Of a stretch of 64,000 nt of DNA, positions 7,431 through 16,624 are shown piece by piece (the stretch's first letter is position 1; each line of letters starts with the position of its first letter). The notes under the pieces are model-generated. The model was not told where the DNA came from, made no database searches, and saw nothing but the letters and a program-made list of their open reading frames with translations. The position numbers were made by a program, and so were the translations under genes. Origin of the DNA: Jatrophihabitans_A lederbergiae (GTDB lineage Bacteria > Actinomycetota > Actinomycetes > Mycobacteriales > Jatrophihabitantaceae); assembly GCF_031845305.1 (NCBI RefSeq), contig NZ_JAVREH010000009.1, forward strand, positions 62,001 through 126,000. Direction: 5' to 3'.

Positions 7431-9272
7431 GTGACTCAGACATTGCATCCACGCCCGCAGTTCGCCCGAGCGCGGTGGACCGATCTCTGCGGTAGCTGGG
7501 AATTCGGGTATGACGATTCCGACGTCGGACGCGCGCAGCGGTGGCCCGAGCGGAACGACGTCTTCTCGCTGCGGATCCAGGTGCCCTACCCGCCGGAATC
7601 GGAGCTGAGCGGAATCGGGGACCGGTCGTTCCACCCGATCGTCTGGTACCGCCGCACGTTCTCGGCGTCGGTTGTCCCCGGTGAACGGTTGCTGCTGCAC
7701 TTCGGCGCCGTGGATTACCGCGCCGAGGTATGGGTGAACGGTCATTTCGTCGTCCGGCACGAGGGCGGCCACACGCCCTTCACCGCCGACGTGACACAGG
7801 CGCTGCTACCCGACCGTGAGCAGGTGGTCGTGGTGCGGGCCGAGGACCTGCCGATGGATCCCAGTCAGCCACGGGGCAAACAGGATCTCGAAGAGCACCC
7901 GCACAAGATCTGGTATCACCGGACGACCGGAATCTGGCAGCCGGTGTGGCTGGAGCCGGTTCCGGATAGCCGGATCAACAGCGTGCGGTGGAATACCGAA
8001 ATCGACCGCGGCGCGATACGGGGCTCCTTCAACCTGCTGGGCGTCGCCGCCGGGTCGCGGTTGCGAGTCGCGGTGTCGCTGCGCGGTGAGTTGCTCGCCG
8101 ACGACACGTACACCATCACCGACACCGCGGGCCGAGAAGGACTGACCCGCGAAGTGCTGCTGCCACGAGCGCAGATGGGTCTGGACCGCGAGCGCTGGCT
8201 GTGGTCGCCGGAGACGCCGAACCTGATGGACATCACGCTGACGCTGACCGGCAGCGACGGTGAGGATCTCGATTCGGTCGAGAGCTACTTGGGATTCCGG
8301 TCCGTGGGCACCTCGGCGAACCGGTTCACGCTCAATGATCGCCCCTACCATCTGCGCCTGGTCCTGGCCCAGGGCTACTGGCCGCAGTCCCATCTCGCAG
8401 CCCCCTCGCCGGAGGCACTGCGGCGCGAGGTCGAGTTGGTGAAGGAACTCGGGTTCAACGGGATCCGGTTGCATCAGAAGGTGGAGGACCCTCGCTTCCT
8501 GTACTGGTGCGATCGGCTGGGACTGGCCGTCTGGGCGGAACTGCCCGCGGCGTACGGCTGGTCTGACACCGCTGTCCTACGTGGTACCCGCGAGTGGCTC
8601 GAGGTGCTCGAACGCGACCTCAGCGTTCCGAGCATCGTCACCTGGGTGCCGGTCAACGAGAGCTGGGGCGTCCCGGCTCTCCAAACCGATCCCCGGCAGC
8701 GGGCGTACGTGCAGGCCATGTACTCGATGGCCAAGGCGCTCGACGGAAGCCGACCGGTCGTCGGCAATGACGGCTGGGAGCACGCCGCGACCGACATGAT
8801 CACGATCCATGACTACGCAGGCGAGGGCGCGACCCTGCTCGAACGCTATGGCGACGCCGAAGCGGTACGGCGGTCGCTGAAGGAGGTGCAGCCCTACTAC
8901 CGGCCGGTCCTGCTTCCCAGCGTGGTGCTCGAACACCAGCCGATCCTGCTCACGGAGTTCGGTGGGATCAGTTACCAGGCAGGCGAGGACTTCTGGAACG
9001 GCTACGGCACCGCACAGGATGAAGAGGATTTCGTCCGGCGGTATCGGAGCCTGCTCGACGCCGCGCTCGCCAGCACCGCCCTTGCCGGGTTCTGCTATAC
9101 CCAGCTGACCGATACCGAACAGGAGCGCAACGGGCTGCTCACCGAGGACCGGCAACCCAAGGCCGACCCAGCGATCCTGCGCGCGATAACCCGCCGGTTC
9201 GCGGCCGCGGTTCCAGGCGATGTCGTGTACGGCAACCAGAGCGCCGCCCGCCAGATCACGCCGGAATCCTGA
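7431..9272 (+). CDS. Glycoside hydrolase family 2 (beta-glycosidase), copy A
   Basis: A 613-residue cytoplasmic GH2 enzyme; no signal peptide is visible. The jelly-roll sugar-binding domain (VNGHFVVRHEGGHTPF) comes first, then an immunoglobulin-like domain, then a TIM barrel. VPVNESWGVP holds the Asn-Glu acid/base pair and LLTEFGGISY the nucleophile Glu. GTG 7431 has GGAGGA 5 bases upstream; the upstream in-frame extension lies in the divergent promoter. It faces a fructuronate reductase-like gene, which would suit beta-glucuronidase. The Asn-x-Lys carboxylate motif of known glucuronidases was not seen, so beta-galactosidase or mannosidase activity remains possible. A close paralogue lies at 35124-37052. 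Confidence 0.85.
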   Translation: MTQTLHPRPQFARARWTDLCGSWEFGYDDSDVGRAQRWPERNDVFSLRIQVPYPPESELSGIGDRSFHPIVWYRRTFSASVVPGERLLLHFGAVDYRAEVWVNGHFVVRHEGGHTPFTADVTQALLPDREQVVVVRAEDLPMDPSQPRGKQDLEEHPHKIWYHRTTGIWQPVWLEPVPDSRINSVRWNTEIDRGAIRGSFNLLGVAAGSRLRVAVSLRGELLADDTYTITDTAGREGLTREVLLPRAQMGLDRERWLWSPETPNLMDITLTLTGSDGEDLDSVESYLGFRSVGTSANRFTLNDRPYHLRLVLAQGYWPQSHLAAPSPEALRREVELVKELGFNGIRLHQKVEDPRFLYWCDRLGLAVWAELPAAYGWSDTAVLRGTREWLEVLERDLSVPSIVTWVPVNESWGVPALQTDPRQRAYVQAMYSMAKALDGSRPVVGNDGWEHAATDMITIHDYAGEGATLLERYGDAEAVRRSLKEVQPYYRPVLLPSVVLEHQPILLTEFGGISYQAGEDFWNGYGTAQDEEDFVRRYRSLLDAALASTALAGFCYTQLTDTEQERNGLLTEDRQPKADPAILRAITRRFAAAVPGDVVYGNQSAARQITPES

Positions 9273-9371
9273 CGGCGGTCCGTTAACCGTCGAGGCTTCG
9301 GCGGTTGGCACCTGCATAGCGTCCCGAGTGGCTGAGCCGAAGTGCGCCGTTGGTCCGCTAATGTGCTGCTC

Positions 9372-10187
9372 ATGTGGAAAAACCCGCTCCTTCGCCTCTG
9401 TGCCGCCGGCTGCGGCGCTGTCCTGCTCGCCGGTTGTGGTGGCTCGTCCAAGACCTCGTCCACGAGCACCTCAACCGTTCCGACCAACTCACCGATGACC
9501 AGTTCGGCAGCCGGCTCGAGCCAATCAGCCGGCGCGAGCGAATCAGCCGCCTCCAGTAGCGCGACATCGCCGGCGAGCAGTCCGCCGTCCACCGCGCCAG
9601 CCATGGCCGCACAGCTGAAGAAGATGGTTCTGCAGCCGCAGGATCTGCCCGCCGGCTGGAAGGGCACGCCCTACCAGGCCCAGGCCGGCCAGGCCAGTGA
9701 CGACGCGGCGTTGAGCAAGTGCGTCGGCGGCCGCGACACCCAGCACGACAAGGTGGCCGAGGCGCACTCGGCCGATTACACAATGGGCAATGGGATGATC
9801 TCGTCGTCAGCCACCAGTTACCGGTCGCAGAGCGACATCGACGCCGACGTCGAGATGCTGCACAACCGCAAGCTCGAAGGTTGCCTGGAGCAGATGGTGA
9901 AGAAAAATCTCGCCACCTCCCTGCCCGCCGGCAGCAAGGTCGAGGCCGCCTCGATCAAGATCACCCCGGGCTCAGCCGGCGGACCGTCCAACGTCGTGGC
10001 CACCGGCACGGGCATCGTGAAGCTCAGCGCCAACCGTCAGCGGGCCGCGGTGTATCTCACCTTCGCCTTCATCACCGGCCCGCTGATAGAAGCAGACGTC
10101 CAGACCGAGACCCTCGGTGCGCCATTGCCGGCATCGATGCTGAAGTCGCTAGTGGCGTCGGTGGCCGGCCGCGCCGCGAAGGGATAA
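9372..10187 (+). CDS. Putative lipoprotein of unknown function
   Basis: A 271-residue protein with a lipoprotein signal: a short basic start (MWKNPLLRL), a hydrophobic core and a lipobox LAGC about residues 20-23. A low-complexity Ser/Thr/Ala linker spans about 25-75, likely crossing the wall. The remaining 190 residues form a soluble domain with one probable disulphide pair (Cys in KCVGGRD and in EGCLEQM). This layout is typical of actinobacterial surface lipoproteins of unknown role. The ATG at 9372 was chosen so the signal peptide begins at once. It stands alone. Confidence 0.75.
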   Translation: MWKNPLLRLCAAGCGAVLLAGCGGSSKTSSTSTSTVPTNSPMTSSAAGSSQSAGASESAASSSATSPASSPPSTAPAMAAQLKKMVLQPQDLPAGWKGTPYQAQAGQASDDAALSKCVGGRDTQHDKVAEAHSADYTMGNGMISSSATSYRSQSDIDADVEMLHNRKLEGCLEQMVKKNLATSLPAGSKVEAASIKITPGSAGGPSNVVATGTGIVKLSANRQRAAVYLTFAFITGPLIEADVQTETLGAPLPASMLKSLVASVAGRAAKG

Positions 10188-10290
10188 TCCGCCCCCGGCG
10201 TGATTGCGTTATGCGAGGGATCGATGGCGGACGCCATTCAGAGCCGGACCTTCTGAGATCGCGCCGGCGCGGTGTGGCGGATGGGCGTGA

Positions 10291-11169
10291 TCAGTCCACG
10301 CGACCTTCGATGTACGCCCCCTCACCGGACGCCTGCTCGGACTTCAGTCCTCGTGACGCGACGAGGACGCAGACCATCGGGACGAGCAGCAGGACGGGCG
10401 AGAGCCGGGGCAGGTGGTCGACGAGAACGGCCCCGACGGCTGCGCCGACGATGAGTGCGAGAAGCACCTGGGTACTGGCCAGCAGGGTTCGGGCCGGTTT
10501 GCGGGCGGCGACAGCGCTGATGAGGCTGGTGAGGGTGCCGGTCAGGTAGGTCGAGGACAGTCCGGGAACGCCGAATCGCTGGATCGCGCTGCCTTGTATG
10601 CCCAGCGCCGCGGCGGCCAGCATGAGCAGCGCGCGGGCTGCGATGGCTGACCGGTCCTCGGCCGTGATTTCCCACAGGACGAGGAACGCGCTGAGGACAA
10701 GCAGCTCCGCCGCCAGCGCCCGGGTGACCTGGCGGGGCCAGACAGGGTCGCTGGGGTGGGCCGTTCCGGCGATGTGAGCGCCGACCAGGACACCGATGAT
10801 ATAGCTGATGATCGCGGCACCGGAGTTGACTGCGAGGGTGGCTTCGGCGTGGCCGACGGACAGGCCGAGCAGCACCATGTTGCCGGTCATGACGCTGGAG
10901 AACGCACCGCCCAGGGCGAGGAATCCGGTCGCGTCGGCGGCGCCGGTGAGGAACGTCAGCACGACGACCAGAGCGTGCCGACGACGCAGCAGAAGCTTCT
11001 GGCGAGAGTTCGGTGCCGGCAGGACCCCTTGCGACGCGACCCCTTGCGGCGCGACCCCTTGCGGCGCGACCCCTTGCGGCTGGGGCGGATCCGGTAGCGC
11101 CGCCGTCGTCCGGGTCGCTGACTGGGCGGCGGTTGAGGGTGCGCGGGAACTGTCCGCCTTGTCGATCAC
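10291..11169 (-). CDS. DUF1275 (YoaK-like) membrane protein
   Basis: A 292-residue protein with a 60-residue cytoplasmic N-terminus and about six membrane helices. TGAADATGFLALGGAFSSVM and TGNMVLLGLSVG are the DUF1275 signatures. The N-terminus contains a PQGVA-type pentapeptide repeated four times, encoded by 15-bp tandem repeats. GTG 11169 lies 5 bases past the stop of the GntR gene, and the ribosome binding site is inside that gene, so the two are coupled. It ends the peptide ABC operon. DUF1275 proteins have no firmly assigned function. Confidence 0.8.
   Translation of the reverse strand: MIDKADSSRAPSTAAQSATRTTAALPDPPQPQGVAPQGVAPQGVASQGVLPAPNSRQKLLLRRRHALVVVLTFLTGAADATGFLALGGAFSSVMTGNMVLLGLSVGHAEATLAVNSGAAIISYIIGVLVGAHIAGTAHPSDPVWPRQVTRALAAELLVLSAFLVLWEITAEDRSAIAARALLMLAAAALGIQGSAIQRFGVPGLSSTYLTGTLTSLISAVAARKPARTLLASTQVLLALIVGAAVGAVLVDHLPRLSPVLLLVPMVCVLVASRGLKSEQASGEGAYIEGRVD
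11023..11082. repeat. Four 15-bp tandem repeats inside the DUF1275 gene
   Basis: Four in-frame units of GACCCCTTGCGGCGC (first and last with one or two changes) encode the pentapeptide repeat in the N-terminal tail of DUF1275. The unit length keeps the frame, so copy number can vary without inactivating the gene. Confidence 0.8.
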
Positions 11170-11896
11170 GGTGGTCAGTCCTTGTCGAGGGTGTCCAGCG
11201 CGGCGGTGGAAGCCGCGTCGACGTGTGCCATGGCAGCGGCTTCGGCCGCATCAGGATCACCGGCCTCGATGGCGTCGACGAGACGGATGTGCTCGACCCA
11301 CGAATGCGGCGCCCGATGCGCGGCACCCATCCGAAACACCCACTGCACATGCAGATACAACGCACTGGCCATCGCCGAGAGCCACCGGTTGCCACTGATA
11401 TCGATGACCTTGAGGTGCAACTGACTGTTCAACTCCGCGACCCGGGCGAACTGCACCTGATCAGTGGCCTGCCGGGCAGCATCCAGCAACTCCCGCAGCA
11501 CGACCACATCAGCCGCCGAGGCACGCTCGGCGGCCAGCCGCGCAGCCAGGGTCTCCAACCGCTGCCGCACCGCGAACATATCCGCGATCGTGGTCGCATC
11601 CGGTGAGGCAACCACCGCACCCCGGCGCGGCACCATCACCACGAACCCCTCGGCCTGCACCACCCGCAACGCCTCACGTACCGGATTACGCGAAACCCCG
11701 AAATCCTCAGCGAGCCGATCCTCGGTCAGCCGTTCACCGGGAGCATAATCACCATTGACGATCCGCTGCCGCAACGCGACCAACACCTGATCACGTAACG
11801 GCACATCCTGCGCCCCAATGGTGTCTCCTGCCTGGGCAACCACGCCGAGGACCTCCTCCATCGCTACCTCCCACACGCATAACCCTGCATACCGCG
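11164..11896. repeat. 733-bp exact duplication, left copy (probable source)
   Basis: Read by eye, this segment is identical to 19451-20183 (same strand, offset 8,287 bp), with a sharp break at each end. It contains the whole GntR gene, the last 10 codons plus stop of the gamma-glutamyltransferase gene (11864-11896), and the first two codons of DUF1275 (11164-11169). Because it holds the intact ends of both neighbours, this copy looks like the source. Confidence 0.9.
11175..11861 (-). CDS. GntR/FadR-family (FCD) transcriptional regulator, copy 1
   Basis: A 228-residue regulator. The N-terminal winged helix spans about residues 15-85 (LRDQVLVALRQRIVNGDYAP, then DFGVSRNPVREALRVVQAEG with the recognition helix). 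The C-terminal all-helical FCD domain has candidate metal/ligand histidines in LNSQLHLKVID and AMAHVDAA. ATG 11861 is preceded by GGGAGG, which is actually the 3' end of the gamma-glutamyltransferase gene. It lies between that gene and DUF1275 in one operon. The predicted protein is identical to the one at 19462-20148. It probably senses a metabolite of the imported peptides or amides and binds GTATAC-type sites in front of the two binding-protein genes (inference). Confidence 0.9.
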   Translation of the reverse strand: MEEVLGVVAQAGDTIGAQDVPLRDQVLVALRQRIVNGDYAPGERLTEDRLAEDFGVSRNPVREALRVVQAEGFVVMVPRRGAVVASPDATTIADMFAVRQRLETLAARLAAERASAADVVVLRELLDAARQATDQVQFARVAELNSQLHLKVIDISGNRWLSAMASALYLHVQWVFRMGAAHRAPHSWVEHIRLVDAIEAGDPDAAEAAAMAHVDAASTAALDTLDKD

Positions 11897-13687
11897 AGGG
11901 TTGGCCGCCGCCGCGACGATGCCCGTGCCGGGATTTCGCGAGACCGCGCACATCCGACCGAGACTCCATGGCCCAGCCAGCTGCACCTTATGCCCCCTGC
12001 CCCCCAACCCCGACAGCACATCCCCGCCCAACCGATCCTCGACCACCAGCACCGCCGGCTCGACCTCGCGGGGATAGAAGGATCCGGGAAAGCTGGTGGT
12101 GTGCCAGGTCGGAGCGTCGATCGCCTCCTGCAGTGACTGGCCGCCGATCAGGTGGCGCAGCAGAAACAGCAACTGCCACTGCTCCTGCTGGTCACCCCCG
12201 GGCGAACCGCACGCGAGTACGGGCCGGCCGTCCCGGTGCACCATCGTCGGGGTCAGGGTGGTCCGCGGTCGCCGTCCGGGTGCCAGGGAGGAGGCCAGGC
12301 CCTCTTCCAGCCAGAACATCTGCAACCGGCTGCCCAGGGGGAACCCCAGCTCAGGAATCGTCGGCGAGCTCTGCAGCCATCCGCCGCTCGGGGTCGCCGA
12401 GATCATGTTGCCCCACCGGTCCACCACGTCCACGTGACAGGTGTCGCCCCGGGTGACCCCGTTGGCATCGACCGTCGCCTCCCCCGCATCACCGCGGGTG
12501 TCGACGGTCGGCTCGCCGACGGTGGCGTCACGTGGCGCGCCCTCTCGCTGCGCCCGCTCGCGCAAGTGGGCCGCGATCTTCGGCTCGCGCCCGTCCGGGC
12601 TGCCCGGGCGCACGTCACCCGAGGCCCGGTCCCCGATCAGGGCGGCACGCTCGGCGGCATAGCCGGCGGACAGCAGCGTCTTCAGCGGCACGTCATAGCC
12701 GTCGCCGTACCAGGCCTCCCGGTCGGCGAAGGCCAGCTTCAGCGCTTCGGCGATCGGGTGAATGCCTTGCACTGTCGAGGGATCCAACGCCGCCGGGTCA
12801 TCCAGCGCGTCGAGGATGGTAAGGGTCTGCAGCAGTGCCGGGCCCTGGCCCCAGGGCTGAATCTTGGACACCGTCACGCCGTGCCAGTCCAGGGTGACCG
12901 GCTCCTCCCAGCTCGCCTCGAAGCCGGCCATGTCCGCACCGGTCAGCACGCCCGGATGAGCCTGCCCACTGGAATCACGGAACGGGCGCCGGGAGAACTT
13001 CTCGACAGCCTCGGCGACGAATCCCTGGCTCCAGGCGCGGCGCGCGCCCTCGATCTGCGTCTCGCGGCTCGGACCGGTGGCGCGACCCTCGTCCACGAGA
13101 CGCCGCAACGTCTGCGCGTAGGCGGGGTTGGCGAACAGCGATCCGGGCTCCGGCGCACTTCCGTCGCGCAACCACAGCTCTGCCGAGGTGGTCCAGTCGC
13201 TCTCGAACAGTTCCTGGACGCTGGAAACTGTCGCGCAGACCCGCTCCCCGATCGGATGGCCACTCGCCGCATAGCTGATCGCCGGTTCCAGCACCTCCTG
13301 CAGCGTCTGGGTTCCGTGGTCGCGCAGCAGCAGTAGCCAGGCGTCGACCGCACCGGGTACTGCCGCTGCCAGCGGCCCCGACCCCGGTATCAGCTCGAAG
13401 CCCATCGAAGTGAAGTGCTCGATCGTCGCGCCGGCGGGTGCCGGTCCCTGCCCGGCCAGCACCCGTGGCGTCGGGTCCTCGGCCGTGGCGATGATCGCCG
13501 GCACCTCACCGCCGGGACCGTTCAGGTGCGGCTCCACCACGTGCAGCACGAAGCCCGCGGCCACGGCGGCGTCGAAGGCGTTGCCGCCGCGCTCCAACAC
13601 CCGCATCGCCGTCTGGGACGCTATCCAGTGCGTCGATGACGCCATACCGAAGGTGCCCTGCAAGGTCGGGCGGGTGGTGAACGTCAT
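11864..13687 (-). CDS. Gamma-glutamyltransferase-family Ntn hydrolase
   Basis: A 607-residue proenzyme of the gamma-glutamyltranspeptidase family, which cleaves itself into large and small subunits. GNAFDAAVAAGFVLHVVEPH is the N-terminal family signature. The small subunit should start at the threonine of DTCHVDVVDRWGN, followed by the glycine-rich CGSPGGDQQ segment. No signal peptide is visible, so it probably acts in the cytoplasm, unlike typical secreted GGT. The ATG overlaps the upstream ATPase stop as ATGA. Being the enzyme of a peptide ABC operon, it likely hydrolyses imported gamma-glutamyl compounds such as glutathione derivatives; a cephalosporin-acylase-like or other amidase role is the alternative. 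Confidence 0.88.
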   Translation of the reverse strand: MTFTTRPTLQGTFGMASSTHWIASQTAMRVLERGGNAFDAAVAAGFVLHVVEPHLNGPGGEVPAIIATAEDPTPRVLAGQGPAPAGATIEHFTSMGFELIPGSGPLAAAVPGAVDAWLLLLRDHGTQTLQEVLEPAISYAASGHPIGERVCATVSSVQELFESDWTTSAELWLRDGSAPEPGSLFANPAYAQTLRRLVDEGRATGPSRETQIEGARRAWSQGFVAEAVEKFSRRPFRDSSGQAHPGVLTGADMAGFEASWEEPVTLDWHGVTVSKIQPWGQGPALLQTLTILDALDDPAALDPSTVQGIHPIAEALKLAFADREAWYGDGYDVPLKTLLSAGYAAERAALIGDRASGDVRPGSPDGREPKIAAHLRERAQREGAPRDATVGEPTVDTRGDAGEATVDANGVTRGDTCHVDVVDRWGNMISATPSGGWLQSSPTIPELGFPLGSRLQMFWLEEGLASSLAPGRRPRTTLTPTMVHRDGRPVLACGSPGGDQQEQWQLLFLLRHLIGGQSLQEAIDAPTWHTTSFPGSFYPREVEPAVLVVEDRLGGDVLSGLGGRGHKVQLAGPWSLGRMCAVSRNPGTGIVAAAANPRGMQGYACGR

Positions 13688-14682
13688 GTCCTGCTCTCTG
13701 CGGGGTTGTCGGTGCGGATATCGGGGCCGGTCCCGTCCGGGTGGACGAAGTGGCAGGCGGCGTTGCCGTCGCCGATCGGGGTGAACGCGGGAACCTCGGT
13801 GCGGCAGCGCTCCACCGCAAGCGGGCACCTGGTGTTGAAGCGGCAACCCGGTGGTGGATCCATCGCGGACGGCAGGTCATCGCCCAGCAGCACCGGCTTG
13901 CGCACGCGCTGGCGCGGCGGGTCGGCGATCGGCGCGGCAGCCAGCAGGGCCTGGGTGTACGGATGGGCCGGACGTGCGAACACCCTTTCCCGTGAGCCCT
14001 GCTCGACGAGCTGGCCGAGGTACATCACGGCGATGGTGTCGGCCAGGTACTCCACGGCGGAGAGGTCGTGGGTGATGAACAGACAGGCGAAGCCGATGTC
14101 GCGTTGCAGATCCGCCAGCAGGTTCAGCACCGATGCCTGGACGGACACGTCCAGGGCGCTGGTCGGCTCGTCGGCGATCAGCAGGGTGGGCGAGGACACC
14201 AGGGCGCGCGCGATGCTCACGCGTTGACGCTGGCCACCGGACAGCTCGTGCGAGTAGCGCCTGGCCACCTCGGCACGCAGGCCGACCCGGCCGAGTTCTT
14301 CGGCGATCCGCGCCTCACGGTTCCGGCGGGACAGCCGGCCCTGCAGCCGCAGCGGTTCGCCCACGACGTCGCCCACCAGCATCCGAGGATCCAGCGATCC
14401 GGCCGGGTCCTGAAAGATGATCGAGACGTCCTTGCGGTGCTTGCGCAGTCGCCGCCGGGACAGGTGCGTGACGTCGGTCCCGCCGATGCGCACGGTTCCC
14501 GACGTGGGCTCCAGCAGCCGCACGATGCAGCGGCCGACCGTCGACTTTCCGGACCCGCTCTCGCCCACCAGTGCCATCACCTGGCCCTTGCGGATGCTCA
14601 GCGACACCCCGTCGACGGCCTGCACCGGACCGAAGTGCATCACCAGGTCCTCGAGTTCGAGTGCCAGGTCCCGGTCAGTCAT
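13684..14682 (-). CDS. Peptide ABC transporter ATPase, OppF/DppF type
   Basis: A 332-residue ATPase. GESGSGKST is Walker A, LSGGQRQRVSIARAL the signature motif, LLIADEPTSALD Walker B, and the H-loop is FITHDLS. The C-terminal oligopeptide/dipeptide extension contains GCRFNTRCPLA, a cysteine-bearing motif typical of this family (possible Fe-S site in some members). The start at 14682 overlaps the OppD stop (ATGA) and its own stop overlaps the gamma-glutamyltransferase start. It pairs with the next ATPase to energise the two permeases. Confidence 0.9.
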   Translation of the reverse strand: MTDRDLALELEDLVMHFGPVQAVDGVSLSIRKGQVMALVGESGSGKSTVGRCIVRLLEPTSGTVRIGGTDVTHLSRRRLRKHRKDVSIIFQDPAGSLDPRMLVGDVVGEPLRLQGRLSRRNREARIAEELGRVGLRAEVARRYSHELSGGQRQRVSIARALVSSPTLLIADEPTSALDVSVQASVLNLLADLQRDIGFACLFITHDLSAVEYLADTIAVMYLGQLVEQGSRERVFARPAHPYTQALLAAAPIADPPRQRVRKPVLLGDDLPSAMDPPPGCRFNTRCPLAVERCRTEVPAFTPIGDGNAACHFVHPDGTGPDIRTDNPAESRT

Positions 14683-15740
14683 GCGCGTGCCGCCTCTCGG
14701 GTGTCCGCGGACGTGCCGCGGGGATGCCAGCAGGCCATCAGGTGGTCCGGTCGCACGGCCTCGGCGGCATGCGCGGCGGACAGCGCCGGTTGCCTGGTCA
14801 CGCACTGGGTGTCGGCGGCCGGGCAGCGATCGGCGAAGGTGCAGGCGTCCGGCTGGCTGGACAGCACCGGGACCAGACCCGGAATCTCCTGCAAGCGCTC
14901 GCTACCGGCATGCCGCCCGGACGTGGGAGAGGCGGCGAGCAGACCGGAGGTGTAGTGGTGCCGGGGATGTGCGAACAGCTCGTCCACCTCGGCTCGCTCG
15001 ACGACGCGGCCGGCGTACATGACCACCACCCGGTCGGCGACGTCGGCGATGACACCGAGGTCATGGGTGATGATCAGGATGCTGGTGCCCAACCGGTCCC
15101 GCAATTCCCTGAGCACGTTGAGGATTCCGGCCTGTACGGTCACGTCCAGGGCGGTGGTGGGCTCGTCGGCGACCAGCACCTTGGGGCCACAGGCCACCGC
15201 CATCGCGATCATCACCCGCTGGCGCATGCCGCCGGAGAGCTGGTGCGGATAGTTGTCGACCCGCTGCTTCGGCGACGGGATGCCCACCAGCGTCAGCAGT
15301 TCGATGGCACGTGCCCGACCCGCCTTGCGCGACAGCCCCTCGTGCACCTGCAGCACCTCGGCGATCTGGCGGCCCACCGTCAGCACCGGGTTGAGCGAGC
15401 TCATCGGCTCCTGGAAGATGTAGGCGATGCTCTTGCCCCGAGCGGCGCGCAGCACCGACTCCGGCGCTCCGATCAGCTCGGTGCCGAGCAACCGGACGGA
15501 CCCCTCGATCCGGGCACTGCGCGGTAACAAACCCGTCAGACTCATCGCGGTCACGCTCTTGCCGCAACCGGATTCGCCGACGATGCCGACGATCTCACCC
15601 GGTGCCAGGTTCAGCTCCACCCGGTCGACGGCCGATACGGTGCCGCTCTCGGTGGCGAACGTGACGGAGAGGTCGCGGACCTGCAGCACGGGTGCTGTTC
15701 CCTGCTCGGCCGGTGCCCGGGTGGAGGCGGACGCGGTCAT
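14679..15740 (-). CDS. Peptide ABC transporter ATPase, OppD/DppD type
   Basis: A 353-residue ATPase with GESGCGKSV (Walker A), LSGGMRQRVMIAMAV (signature) and VLVADEPTTALD (Walker B). The C-terminal motif TFADRCPAAD corresponds to the family's cysteine region. The ATG at 15740 overlaps the permease stop as ATGA. It is the first of two separate ATPase genes here; the second transporter operon carries the same two domains fused in one protein. Confidence 0.9.
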   Translation of the reverse strand: MTASASTRAPAEQGTAPVLQVRDLSVTFATESGTVSAVDRVELNLAPGEIVGIVGESGCGKSVTAMSLTGLLPRSARIEGSVRLLGTELIGAPESVLRAARGKSIAYIFQEPMSSLNPVLTVGRQIAEVLQVHEGLSRKAGRARAIELLTLVGIPSPKQRVDNYPHQLSGGMRQRVMIAMAVACGPKVLVADEPTTALDVTVQAGILNVLRELRDRLGTSILIITHDLGVIADVADRVVVMYAGRVVERAEVDELFAHPRHHYTSGLLAASPTSGRHAGSERLQEIPGLVPVLSSQPDACTFADRCPAADTQCVTRQPALSAAHAAEAVRPDHLMACWHPRGTSADTREAARA

Positions 15741-16624
15741 TCCCGGCTTCCCTTCGGGTCGAGAGCGTCGCGCAGGCTGTCGCCGAACACGTTGAATGCC
15801 AAAGCCAGCACCATGATCGCAATACCAGGCAGAATTGCCGCCCAGGGTGCCCGTGCGGCGAACTGCTGAGCGGTGGCCAGCATCGTTCCGAGGCTCGGTG
15901 CCGGCGGCTGGATGCCCAGCCCCAGGAAGGAGAGCACCGCCTCGCCCAGGATGGCCGCGGGAATGGCGACCGTCGCCTGCACGAGGATGACCGAGGTGGC
16001 GTTGGGCAGCACATGGCGCCGCAGCACCCAGAAGTCACCGGCTCCGTCCACCACGGCCGCCGCGACGAAGTCCAGCGACTTCAGCCGCAGGGTGTCCGAG
16101 CGGACCACCCGGATCACGCCGGGGATCTGGGCGATGCCGATGGCCACCGCGGCGTTGCCCAGGCTGGCGCCACGAATTGCTGCCAGACCGACCGCCAGGA
16201 TCAGGAACGGAAACGCCAGCAGCAGATCGGTGAGCCGCGAGATGACCGCGTCCACCGCGCGGAAGTAACCCGCGGCCAGACCCAGCGGCACACCGATCAG
16301 CAGGGCGGTCGCCACGGCGAGCAGGCCCACCTCCAACGACGCCCGTAGCCCCAGGATGATCCGCGACAGGACGTCACGGCCGAGGTCGTCCGTCCCCAGC
16401 AGGTGGCCGGGCGTGCCCGGTTGGGCGAAGACGTGCGAGAAGTCCGTCTGCTCCGGCGCGTACGGCGCCAGCCACGGCGCCAGGATGGCGATCATCAGGG
16501 CGATCGCCAGCACTGTGAAGCTGATGACGGCCAGCGGGTTGCGCCGCAACCGCCGGATGACGCGGGCACGGCGGCTGGCGTCACGCCGGACCTTCGGCGC
16601 GGTCACGGCGACAGCGCTTGTCAT
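15737..16624 (-). CDS. Peptide ABC transporter permease, DppC type
   Basis: A 295-residue inner-membrane permease. The OppC N-terminal helix is near residues 35-57. GHLLGTDDLGRDVLSR precedes the core of five helices, and the EAA loop (AAAVVDGAGDFWVLRRHVLP) contacts the ATPases. The ATG at 16624 overlaps the DppB-type stop. The helix order and length are normal for the family. Confidence 0.9.
   Translation of the reverse strand: MTSAVAVTAPKVRRDASRRARVIRRLRRNPLAVISFTVLAIALMIAILAPWLAPYAPEQTDFSHVFAQPGTPGHLLGTDDLGRDVLSRIILGLRASLEVGLLAVATALLIGVPLGLAAGYFRAVDAVISRLTDLLLAFPFLILAVGLAAIRGASLGNAAVAIGIAQIPGVIRVVRSDTLRLKSLDFVAAAVVDGAGDFWVLRRHVLPNATSVILVQATVAIPAAILGEAVLSFLGLGIQPPAPSLGTMLATAQQFAARAPWAAILPGIAIMVLALAFNVFGDSLRDALDPKGSRE

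Noticed and set aside
12152..13336. 394-residue plus-strand frame opposite the gamma-glutamyltransferase gene
   Set aside because: No domain, no ribosome binding site; mirror of a well-supported gene.
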